A DNA stretch of 5,244 nt from Nitrososphaeraceae archaeon (GTDB lineage: Archaea; Thermoproteota; Nitrososphaeria; Nitrososphaerales; Nitrososphaeraceae). How positions within the stretch are numbered: the first letter of the stretch is position 1; the number at the start of each line of letters is the position of its first letter. Location: positions 1 through 5,244 of the forward strand of contig JASHSN010000345.1 in assembly GCA_030038695.1 (NCBI GenBank), written 5' to 3'. The position numbers were made by a program, and so were the translations under genes. Under the pieces are notes generated by a model. The model was not told the DNA's origin and ran no database searches. It saw only the letters and a program-made list of their open reading frames with translations. Positions 1-4,982 of this stretch are shown here, one piece after another.

Positions 1-162
1 AAAGATAATCAATGGTCCAGATTACATGCACTTTCTGCCTTAAGGAGTAAATATCAAAGTCAAGGGCGTAAAGAAGAAGCTGTTATCGTCGACAGACTTA
101 TAGATAGAGAAAAATCAAAAGGTAAAATAGAGCCAGATACTGGGTTCCATGATGATATGTAA
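1..162 (+). CDS. C-terminal part of an unknown hydrophilic protein (5' end outside window)
   Basis: Frame 1 is open from the first base to a TAA at 160-162, giving 53 residues without a start, so the gene begins upstream of the window. The visible part is rich in charged residues (many K, R, E and D), has no membrane segment, and reads as helical, for example RKEEAVIVDRLIDREK. It ends in an acidic tail, FHDDM. I do not recognise the family. Codon choice (AGA, ATA, GAA, AAA) resembles that of the intact genes further right, which supports a real gene. No cysteine pairs or catalytic motif are visible. About 35 bases separate its stop from the next possible ORF. Confidence 0.55.
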   Translation, partial: KDNQWSRLHALSALRSKYQSQGRKEEAVIVDRLIDREKSKGKIEPDTGFHDDM

Positions 163-197
163 CGCATATGACACACTGATACACTAATGTTGATATA

Positions 198-302
198 ATG
201 ATAATAGCTTTTATTGTTATTGTAACTGTAATTTTACTCGCGGATATATTCTGTAATAAATTGTCACCGTTTCGGCATACCATTTGGTCAGAAATTTCAT
301 GA
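198..302 (+). CDS. Possible 34-residue single-span membrane protein
   Basis: An ATG at 198 opens a 34-codon frame that stops with TGA at 300-302. Residues 2 to about 17 form one uninterrupted hydrophobic stretch ([18 protein letters not shown]), long enough for a transmembrane helix. A short polar tail with K, R, H and W follows, which would suit a small membrane peptide. No family is recognised. The stop overlaps the end of the decayed tnpB on the other strand (297-299), so the two read convergently. The AT-rich codons of such a segment can arise by chance, so this is only a candidate. There is no clear ribosome binding site, and a TATA-like TGATATAATG lies directly against the start rather than about 26 nt before it. 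Confidence 0.28.
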   Translation: MIIAFIVIVTVILLADIFCNKLSPFRHTIWSEIS

Positions 303-750
303 CCTGCATTTTTGAAAATGGAAATGAAAGAGACATGGAGATGATAAGAGCAAATTCGAGAACCCAACCAGTTGCCTCTTTAGGCGTATCGAAGCTGCCT
401 TTCGATATATCTCTGTCTTATCGAATTGATCTAGGATATGAGGTGATATTGGTTTCACAATATTAAACGACGCATTCAGATCCCCATGATCAATGTGTCC
501 ACAATCTAGACACTTAATGCTTGCCTTCGCGTTGACCCATAGTCCACACTTACTACATGTTTGAGATGTATAGTTGGACAGATATACTCAACTGGAATAT
601 CTAGCAGCCTGGTTTTATAACCTATCTGTGTTTGAAGTTGATAAGATGACCAGCTGTGCCAGGTGTTTTGAAGGTTTCTTTTGTATTTATTTTTCTTGTT
701 GTTTCGAATATTCGTCAATCTCTAATCTTATAGCAGATTTGGCCTTGAAT
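297..750 (-). pseudogene. tnpB: Decayed tnpB (IS200/IS605-type RNA-guided nuclease/OrfB), C-terminal part
   Basis: Read on the minus strand in three successive frames, this stretch gives the C-terminal third of a TnpB protein. The first piece (about 750-720) ends in the LE of the RuvC II motif. The second (718-581) starts LTNIRNNKKNKYKRN and contains WHSWSSYQLQTQIGYKTRLL and IPVEYI. The third (578-297) has [10 protein letters not shown], then [20 protein letters not shown], and ends at TGA 297-299. The zinc ribbon (CSKC and CLDC) is complete, and the RuvC III aspartate of GDLNAS is kept. The frame breaks at about 719 and about 579, and the N-terminal two-thirds with the first RuvC aspartate is missing, so no active nuclease can be made. 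In the family TnpB is guided by an RNA from the element's right end. No tnpA, intact ends or guide RNA were recognised here. The motif order makes the family call firm. Confidence 0.88.
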
Positions 751-792
751 ACAAAATTGAATACTAAAATACTATGAAGTATTCAATTTTGT
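745..792. promoter_or_regulatory. Perfect 15-bp inverted repeat with repeated TTGAATAC sites before the alcohol dehydrogenase
   Basis: ACAAAATTGAATACT (751-765) is repeated exactly as its reverse complement AGTATTCAATTTTGT (778-792), with a 12-base spacer (766-777). An additional direct TTGAATAC lies at 745-752, so the site has two direct copies and one inverted copy of this 8-mer in 48 bases. The repeat ends 4 bases before the ATG at 797. The spacer, AAAATACTATGA, is AT-rich and its centre is about 26 bases before the ATG, which is where an archaeal TATA box would sit for a leaderless transcript. I infer an operator that overlaps the promoter. A leftover end of the neighbouring insertion element, or an RNA hairpin, are alternatives. 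Confidence 0.5.
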
Positions 793-796
793 CATA

Positions 797-1912
797 ATGA
801 CCTCGAACATAGACAGGAGCAATAAAGCAGCTAATGATACAGGAGACAGCAGCAATAAGGCGGCAAGGATTCATAAGTATCAAAATCCTTTGACGATAGA
901 AAAAATTGCGAAGCCCAGTATCACTAGTGGACAACAGGTACTTGTCAAGGTAGCAGCGTCAGGATTATGCCACAGCGATCTGCATCTAATAAACGGAGAA
1001 TGGAAGGATATGCTTACAATACCATTACCAATTACACCAGGTCATGAAGTAGCTGGTTGGGTGGAAGAAGTTGGTGATTCAGTCCCTCAAGGGATTCTTG
1101 ATAAGGGGGATTTAGTAGCTATATTTGGCGGCTGGGGATGTGGTGTTTGTTTTCATTGCAAAGGCGGTGATGAGCAATTATGCAAATTTGCAACATGGCC
1201 CGGTCTTTCTTCATTTGACGGGGGATTTTCTGAATATATCCTCGTGCCTTCATATAGATTTCTGATAAAAGTAGATAAAAAATATCGATTAAAACCCGAA
1301 GAATTAGCACCACTTACCGATGCCGGCTTAACTCCTTATAGGGCCATTAAAAAAGTGAGACACCTACTTGGCCCTGGAACTAGCATAGCAGTGGTTGGTA
1401 TTGGGGGCCTTGGAACTTATGGAGTACAATATGCAAAGATTTTGGCACCAAATTCAAACACCATAGCAATAGATCATAGCGATGCGAAACTCCAATTAGC
1501 AGAAAAACTTGGGGCAGACCGCACTCTCAATTTAAAGGAATGTCAAGACATAAAAAGTGAAATATTTAAAATCACAGAAGAAAAAGGTGTCAACGCTATA
1601 ATTGATTGCGTAGGTGCAGAAGAAACTATCAGAGATTCCGCGAGAATCCTAAGTAAAAGTGGAGTATTAGTGGTAGTGGGATTATTTGGTAATCAAATAG
1701 GCATTCCCCTATCTTCCTCAGTGTTTAATGAAAATCAGGTACAATGTTCATTTTGGGGAAATTATAATGAATTATGTGAGGTGATAGAATTAGCAAAACA
1801 ATGCAAAATAAAACAGATTGTGCGTGCCTTCTCTTTAAATGCTATAAACGAAGCTATCGGGTTGCTTAGATCTGGAGAAGTGGAGGGAAGAGCAATAATT
1901 GTTCCAGAATAA
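797..1912 (+). CDS. adh: Zinc-dependent, NAD-type medium-chain alcohol dehydrogenase
   Basis: The 371-residue protein has the full layout of a medium-chain zinc alcohol dehydrogenase, which interconverts alcohols and aldehydes or ketones in the cytoplasm. The GroES-like catalytic domain comes first. C58 (GLCHSDLH) and H83 (PGHEVAG) are predicted catalytic zinc ligands, with D175 (LTDAGLTPYRA) as the likely third, where many relatives have Cys. The structural zinc ligands C115, C118, C121 and C129 are all present. The Rossmann domain shows GIGGLG (201-206) and an acidic residue, D226, at the end of the second strand, which favours NAD over NADP. The family usually has about 345 residues and starts near the MKAARIHKY-like segment, here at residue 20. 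The extra 20 residues contain an imperfect repeat. No in-frame ATG, GTG or TTG closer to the core was seen, so the start at 797 is kept. The physiological substrate cannot be read from the sequence. The gene stands alone, with no overlapping partner. Confidence 0.95.
   Translation: MTSNIDRSNKAANDTGDSSNKAARIHKYQNPLTIEKIAKPSITSGQQVLVKVAASGLCHSDLHLINGEWKDMLTIPLPITPGHEVAGWVEEVGDSVPQGILDKGDLVAIFGGWGCGVCFHCKGGDEQLCKFATWPGLSSFDGGFSEYILVPSYRFLIKVDKKYRLKPEELAPLTDAGLTPYRAIKKVRHLLGPGTSIAVVGIGGLGTYGVQYAKILAPNSNTIAIDHSDAKLQLAEKLGADRTLNLKECQDIKSEIFKITEEKGVNAIIDCVGAEETIRDSARILSKSGVLVVVGLFGNQIGIPLSSSVFNENQVQCSFWGNYNELCEVIELAKQCKIKQIVRAFSLNAINEAIGLLRSGEVEGRAIIVPE
812..864 (+). repeat. Imperfect 20-bp direct repeat, period 33 nt, inside the 5' end of adh
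   Basis: GACAGGAGCAATAAAGCAGC (812-831) recurs as GACAGCAGCAATAAGGCGGC (845-864), with 17 of 20 bases matching. The offset is 33 nt, so the frame is kept. The copies encode DRSNKAA and DSSNKAA. Two of the three differences are synonymous. The downstream copy runs into the conserved start of the enzyme core, so the upstream copy looks like the added one. Confidence 0.75.
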
Positions 1913-1915
1913 AAG

Positions 1916-1950
1916 TAATCACATAATACTTACAAGCGCTTATGTGATTA
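1916..1950. repeat. 11-bp inverted repeat just after the adh stop codon
   Basis: TAATCACATAA (1916-1926) pairs exactly with TTATGTGATTA (1940-1950) across a 13-base loop that itself includes most of the palindrome AAGCGCTT. The left arm starts 3 bases after the adh stop (1910-1912). It could mark or protect the 3' end of the adh transcript. No T-run follows, and archaeal termination usually depends on T-rich tracts rather than hairpins, so I do not call it a terminator. Confidence 0.7.
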
Positions 1951-1989
1951 TCCGTGATTGCCTTACATGCCAAAGTATAACAAGAACTA

Positions 1990-2145
1990 ATGAAGCTCAT
2001 CCCTTCTAATACAGGAAATACGATGAAAATTGCTGCCAAGGAATTTAGTAATTTGACTGGATTAGAAAAACAACTATATCGGATGTGTGCCAGTTGTTGT
2101 TGATACATACTGGTTGTCGCAGAAGATGGTATTGATCAGATATAG
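1990..2145 (+). pseudogene. Possible decayed coding fragment, faintly like a universal stress protein tail
   Basis: An ATG at 1990 opens 37 codons (MKLIPSNTGNTMKIAAKEFS and on) to a TGA at 2101-2103. The same frame then continues with YILVVAEDGIDQI to a TAG at 2143-2145. The run of TGLEKQLY followed about a dozen residues later by ILVV recalls the end of universal stress proteins, where a GLxGLxxxxLGS segment is followed by a PVLVV strand. The glycines of the nucleotide-binding loop are not present. The likeness is weak, the frame is interrupted, and the call is speculative. It may be no gene at all. Confidence 0.18.
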
Positions 2146-2384
2146 CTTCACATTGATAGGTACTCATCAGTTGCTATAGTTATGCGTTAGCTCATTGGCG
2201 ATCGTGTTAGTATCTGGTACAATTGTTGTGCATTTCATTGTATTGGGATGAATGCTGTGATGGGAAAGATGTCTATCGTAAGAGATCACGGCTAATCAAC
2301 ATCAGGTCATGCTTTGATGCTATTGGAAGCTTCACAACATCAGTTTTTGTAAAGCTCTAAAGAACGCTCCAGACGATGAATTTT

Positions 2385-2717
2385 TTACAGTGGGAATTTC
2401 TTTAATAATCCGATTCGGTGTTTCTCATACAGATGAAGACCCAGCGCTAAACCCGTAGTAATTAAATCGATTCTGATATTAATTTTGCTAGTTCTTCTTT
2501 TCTTTGTGTATGGTATAGGTTCATTTGTAGAAGCAGCTGTTCTTTCATCTGCTTGTAAAGATTGATCCTCACTCGCAACGACTCCCATTCTATATCGGAA
2601 TATTGTTGATGTGATGACATGCTTTGTCCTCATATTTCTCGTCGAGGTACTTGTGTATAAAACATTCAAATTGCCTACCTCGTGCTCCTGCATTGCAACT
2701 ATGATAATAATAGTCAT
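2385..2717 (-). CDS. Doubtful 110-residue hypothetical protein
   Basis: A minus-strand frame runs from ATG at 2717 to TAA at 2385. An internal ATG at 2588 would give a 67-residue form. The part after that internal start looks most like protein: an acidic/polar segment (ASEDQSLQADERTAAS), a basic patch (TKKRRTSK), a hydrophobic stretch (IDLITTGLALGLHLY) and a basic end (LLKKFPL). This could be a small membrane-associated protein. No family is recognised. Its start overlaps the stop of the next minus-strand frame as TGATG, a pattern found in coupled genes. A plus-strand frame (2611-2850) covers part of the same DNA but is only hydrophobic and T-rich, as expected for a shadow. It may equally be a chance or decayed frame. 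Confidence 0.25.
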   Translation of the reverse strand: MTIIIIVAMQEHEVGNLNVLYTSTSTRNMRTKHVITSTIFRYRMGVVASEDQSLQADERTAASTNEPIPYTKKRRTSKINIRIDLITTGLALGLHLYEKHRIGLLKKFPL

Positions 2718-2992
2718 CAGGAGATATGAGAATATACAAGTCTACATTTTACTGTCATTAAATATTCTTTTTTTCCATTTCCTTTATCGATCCCAAGAAT
2801 GGCATCAAAGATCCGCTGAGAAACTTTTACTCTGGGCCGTTGTTGTATAATCTTATCTATAACTGACGATATATAATTCTCTCCTGCCACAGCTTGTCTT
2901 CTGCTAATTAGTTCTAAGCACAAGACCTTTACAAATATCGATCTGCATCGAAGAAATATTGAACGATAGCCAAAGAAAAGCCAAAGTATCAC
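2717..2992 (-). CDS. Doubtful 91-residue hypothetical protein
   Basis: The frame starts with GTG at 2992 on the minus strand and stops with TGA at 2719-2717. The middle has a mixed, protein-like composition: RRQAVAGENYISSVIDKIIQ, then RVKVSQRIFDAILGIDKGN. The first 25 residues are hydrophobic and cysteine-containing and may lie upstream of the true start. There are no recognisable domains, metal-binding pairs or catalytic motifs. It lies directly before the 2385-2717 frame with a one-base stop/start overlap, so if both are real they form a two-gene unit. No TATA-like element was settled on upstream of 2992. It could be a decayed fragment of a longer gene. Confidence 0.27.
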   Translation of the reverse strand: MILWLFFGYRSIFLRCRSIFVKVLCLELISRRQAVAGENYISSVIDKIIQQRPRVKVSQRIFDAILGIDKGNGKKEYLMTVKCRLVYSHIS

Positions 2993-3028
2993 TTTTAGGT
3001 TAGATTCTAATACATTAGATGAAACAAG

Positions 3029-3088
3029 GCATGAAGTAATTCTTCTGTCGATCGTAGTTTAATTATTCGATCGACAAAGAAGTCATGC
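3029..3088. repeat. Long imperfect inverted repeat (possible structured RNA or protein-binding site)
   Basis: TGTCGATCG (3046-3054) pairs exactly with CGATCGACA (3068-3076) across a 13-base AT-rich loop. The stem can extend outward with CTTC (3042-3045) to GAAG (3079-3082), leaving AA bulged, and again with GCATGA (3029-3034) to TCATGC (3083-3088), leaving seven bases bulged on the left. In all 19 pairs lie within 60 bases. It is in spacer DNA away from any confident gene, so its role is unknown. Confidence 0.8.
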
Positions 3089-3171
3089 ATTACAACTATA
3101 GATCCTGACTGACGATACTGTTTTAGTTTCTGAAGCACAATGATAAGGAATAGTGCATATAGTTAAATTAG

Positions 3172-3288
3172 AAGGATGCAACAGCAGCTTACCAACATTC
3201 GTTAATACGACTTGCCGAACTGCTGGCAGTAACAAACAAGGTCAGAGAAATGATTGCTGATTCTAACGAATTAATATCGTCTGTATAG
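3172..3288 (+). pseudogene. Short helical coding-like fragment without a start
   Basis: The frame is open from 3172, just after a TAG, to a TAG at 3286-3288, with 38 residues and no start codon near its beginning. The sequence is strikingly amphipathic and helical: AAYQHSLIRLAELLAVTNKV, then REMIADSNELISSV. It reads like the C-terminal helix of a real protein. A second frame entering from ATG 3176 gives MQQQLTNIR before stopping at 3203-3205, so a frameshift near 3200 is possible. A further short ORF, MKSIPPVQ and on, starts at 3300 and stops at 3375-3377 inside the next hairpin; I regard it as chance. No family is recognised. Confidence 0.28.
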
Positions 3289-3365
3289 GAATAAGACCAA
3301 TGAAGTCAATTCCACCTGTACAATCTCTGGAAGCGAACTGGATACCAATGTTCAATATCACACTA

Positions 3366-3401
3366 AAAAGAACGTAAATCTTTAAATTTAGACGTTCTTT
3401 T
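3366..3401. promoter_or_regulatory. Inverted repeat enclosing a TATA-like box before pgk
   Basis: AAAAGAACGT (3366-3375) pairs exactly with ACGTTCTTTT (3392-3401). Between the arms lies TTTAAATTTA (3381-3390), the best TATA-like element before pgk. Its centre is about 40 bases before the ATG at 3425. With the usual 26-27 base spacing, transcription would begin near 3412 and leave a leader of about 13 bases. The symmetric flanks suggest a protein-binding site placed over the promoter. A hairpin at the end of an upstream transcript is the alternative. Confidence 0.5.
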
Positions 3402-3424
3402 CATGAAACCAAAAGAAAGTAGGT

Positions 3425-4660
3425 ATGTCACAGGTATTTCTACAACACAGCAAAATGCCATCGACTATCATGGATCTGAACGATCTAGCATATTATGGTA
3501 AGAAAGTATTGCTAAGGGTTGATTTCAATGTAAGTGTCAATGACGGTGGTATAATTGGCGAAGACTATAGAATAAGAATGACTATTCCAACTATAGAGTA
3601 TCTAACCAAGAGAGGAGCCAAGTTGATTTTGATTTCACATTTAGGCAGACCTGCTTCAGATCAGGATACTCGATACTCATTAGCACCGGTAGCAAAGAGA
3701 TTGTCAGAAATTATGTCAGTAAACAAAGTTAGATTTGCCACCGACTGTATTGGACCTTCTGTTCAAAAAGAGATAGATCATATGAACGTGGGTGATATTC
3801 TGTTGTTGGAAAACCTTAGATTTCATAAGGAAGAAGAAAAAAATGATCCAGGTTTTGCCAAGAAGCTTGCTTCACTAGCAGACGTTTATGTGAATGATGC
3901 ATTTAGCACATCTCATAGAAAACATTCCTCAATCTACGGAACACCAAAACTATTTGATATCAAAGTGGCTGGACTAAATCTCAAAAAAGAAATCGAATAT
4001 CTTTCAATGATAAAGGATAATCCTCCAAAACCGTTCACTCTTGTCATAGGTGGGGTGAAAATAACAGATAAAATTGGTGCCCTGGAAAATCTGCTCCCAA
4101 AAGCAAACAGTCTTCTTGTTGGTGGTGCTACTGCATATACATTTCTTAAAGCAAACGGTATCAACACAGGGGACTCACCAATTGATAATGAACATATGTC
4201 TTGGGTTACCAAAGCCTTAACAAACTATGGCGATATGATAACCCTTCCAACAGATCATATAGTATCCTCTTCGTCACAGATTTCTAGTTCTCTTGTCAAT
4301 GCTAATCTAATCAAGGGTAATATCCCAAACGGTATGATCGGTTTTGACATCGGAATCGAGACTTCACAGCTCTATTCTAGTCTAATTAGTGCAAAAAGAG
4401 CCGGAACGATATTTTGGAATGGGCCCATGGGATTGTTTGAAATAGGACTTTTCTCAAACGGTACCATAAATGTTGCAAAAAGTATGGCACTGGCTTACTG
4501 GAGAGGTTCCAAGACATTGGTAGGAGGTGGAGACACGCTAGAAGCAATGAAAAGAGCTGGGGTTTCCGAAGCTGAAGTTAGTCATGTGTCAACTGGCGGT
4601 GGTGCTACTCTCAGGTTCCTTGCGGGAAATGAGATGCCCGGAATTGAAGTATTAAATTGA
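3425..4660 (+). CDS. pgk: Phosphoglycerate kinase
   Basis: This 411-residue cytoplasmic enzyme transfers phosphate between 1,3-bisphosphoglycerate and ADP to give 3-phosphoglycerate and ATP, reversibly; in an autotrophic archaeon it would mainly run toward sugar synthesis. The N-terminal substrate domain shows LLRVDFNV (R31, D33, N35), YRIR (R49), SHLGRP (71-76), ENLRFHKEEEKND (R132) and VNDAFSTSHR (R165). The C-terminal nucleotide domain shows GGVKITDKIGALENLL (K212, K216), WNGPMGLFE (331-339), GGGDT (367-371) and VSHVSTGGGA (386-394). All expected motifs are intact. The usual G in NDAFG is S161, a small change tolerated in relatives. The first ATG follows AGGT immediately, too close for a normal ribosome site. 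ATGs at 3455 and 3470 are also in frame, and the one at 3470 (MDLNDLAYYGKK) fits the usual family start best, so the first 10 to 15 residues are uncertain. It is a single gene; no other glycolytic gene is adjacent. Confidence 0.97.
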   Translation: MSQVFLQHSKMPSTIMDLNDLAYYGKKVLLRVDFNVSVNDGGIIGEDYRIRMTIPTIEYLTKRGAKLILISHLGRPASDQDTRYSLAPVAKRLSEIMSVNKVRFATDCIGPSVQKEIDHMNVGDILLLENLRFHKEEEKNDPGFAKKLASLADVYVNDAFSTSHRKHSSIYGTPKLFDIKVAGLNLKKEIEYLSMIKDNPPKPFTLVIGGVKITDKIGALENLLPKANSLLVGGATAYTFLKANGINTGDSPIDNEHMSWVTKALTNYGDMITLPTDHIVSSSSQISSSLVNANLIKGNIPNGMIGFDIGIETSQLYSSLISAKRAGTIFWNGPMGLFEIGLFSNGTINVAKSMALAYWRGSKTLVGGGDTLEAMKRAGVSEAEVSHVSTGGGATLRFLAGNEMPGIEVLN

Positions 4661-4689
4661 ATCTCAGAAATATCATTTAATCCGCCAAG

Positions 4690-4902
4690 TTAAAGCAGTG
4701 AAAAGCATTGCATATGAATTTCCCATGTCATGCTTACCTGTTTAGGTAGGGTGGGTCTGTACTCTCTAATAATTCGCACTTGTTTGTCAGATTTACCATT
4801 CTTATCTGAACGTAGGATATCTACTCCTGCCATTTCTTCTCTTATGCTGCATTTACCATCCTCCCACAGTAGTCGTCTATAGTTGTAGCAGAAACAGTAC
4901 AT
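4690..4902 (-). pseudogene. Probable remnant of a Nudix (ADP-ribose pyrophosphatase-like) gene
   Basis: A 70-codon minus-strand frame runs from ATG 4902 to TAA 4690. Its centre resembles the first strands of ADP-ribose pyrophosphatase-type Nudix proteins. RRLLWEDGKCSIREE is followed by AGVDILRSDKNGKSD and KQVRIIREYRPTLPKQ, comparable to the family pattern of a tryptophan and charged residues, then a VDV(I)I strand, then a (L/V)(I/V)RQ(Y/F)RP strand. The likeness stops after PKQ. The IEFPAG segment and the Nudix box (Gx5Ex7REUxEExGU) that carry catalysis are absent, and pgk ends only 29 bases beyond. So this cannot be a working hydrolase and is best read as a 5' fragment left after deletion. 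The family call is by eye and could be wrong; an unrelated small protein is possible. Confidence 0.4.
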
Positions 4903-4946
4903 TTAACATGACCTTCGAGGTGAAGTAAACCGTAGATTAACATTAA

Positions 4947-4955
4947 CTTATAATA
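4947..4955 (+). promoter_or_regulatory. TATA-like element before the small zinc protein
   Basis: CTTATAATA is centred about 31 bases before the ATG at 4983. In archaea, transcription starts about 26-27 bases downstream of the TATA box centre, so the transcript would be nearly leaderless, in line with the lack of a ribosome binding site. A short palindrome, ACTAA-AAA-TTAGT (4970-4982), fills the bases up to the ATG. Confidence 0.5.
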
Positions 4956-4982
4956 GGCAATATCTAGCGACTAAAAATTAGT

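Larger units (their letters stand above)
1951..3365. other. Long gene-poor stretch with scattered coding-like fragments
   Basis: No intact, recognisable gene lies between the adh 3' repeat and the phosphoglycerate kinase promoter region. Short frames with protein-like composition occur on the plus strand (1990-2145 and 3172-3288) and on the minus strand (2385-2992), each listed separately. The rest, notably 2146-2384, has frequent stops in the frames I followed. No tRNA, rRNA, CRISPR-type repeats or complete insertion sequence was recognised. Decayed genes are the simplest explanation, since the base composition does not differ strikingly from the flanks. Confidence 0.6.

Noticed and set aside
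98..367. 89-codon minus-strand frame with many isoleucines and tyrosines
   Set aside because: It overlaps the unknown gene end at 1-162 and the tnpB tail in the wrong frame, and its composition is that of AT-rich noise.
284..466. 60-codon plus-strand frame
   Set aside because: It lies antisense to the tnpB tail, with no start signals or recognisable motif.
574..777. 67-codon plus-strand frame with several cysteines
   Set aside because: It lies antisense to the tnpB remnant; its cysteines arise from the opposite strand of the coding remnant.
751..792. The perfect inverted repeat as the left-end hairpin of the IS200/IS605 element
   Set aside because: Element hairpins are usually shorter and imperfect, and the missing tnpB N-terminus should lie between the two. 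It was kept only as an alternative to an operator.
1119..1313. Minus-strand frame inside adh
   Set aside because: It is a shadow of the intact alcohol dehydrogenase frame.
1866..2108. 80-codon minus-strand frame after adh
   Set aside because: It overlaps the end of adh and the 3' inverted repeat, and its composition is that of antisense DNA.
2611..2850. 79-codon hydrophobic plus-strand frame
   Set aside because: It is rich in I, L, V and F because the opposite strand is A-rich; the minus-strand frames there have a more balanced composition.
3934..4212. 92-codon minus-strand frame inside pgk
   Set aside because: It is a shadow of phosphoglycerate kinase.
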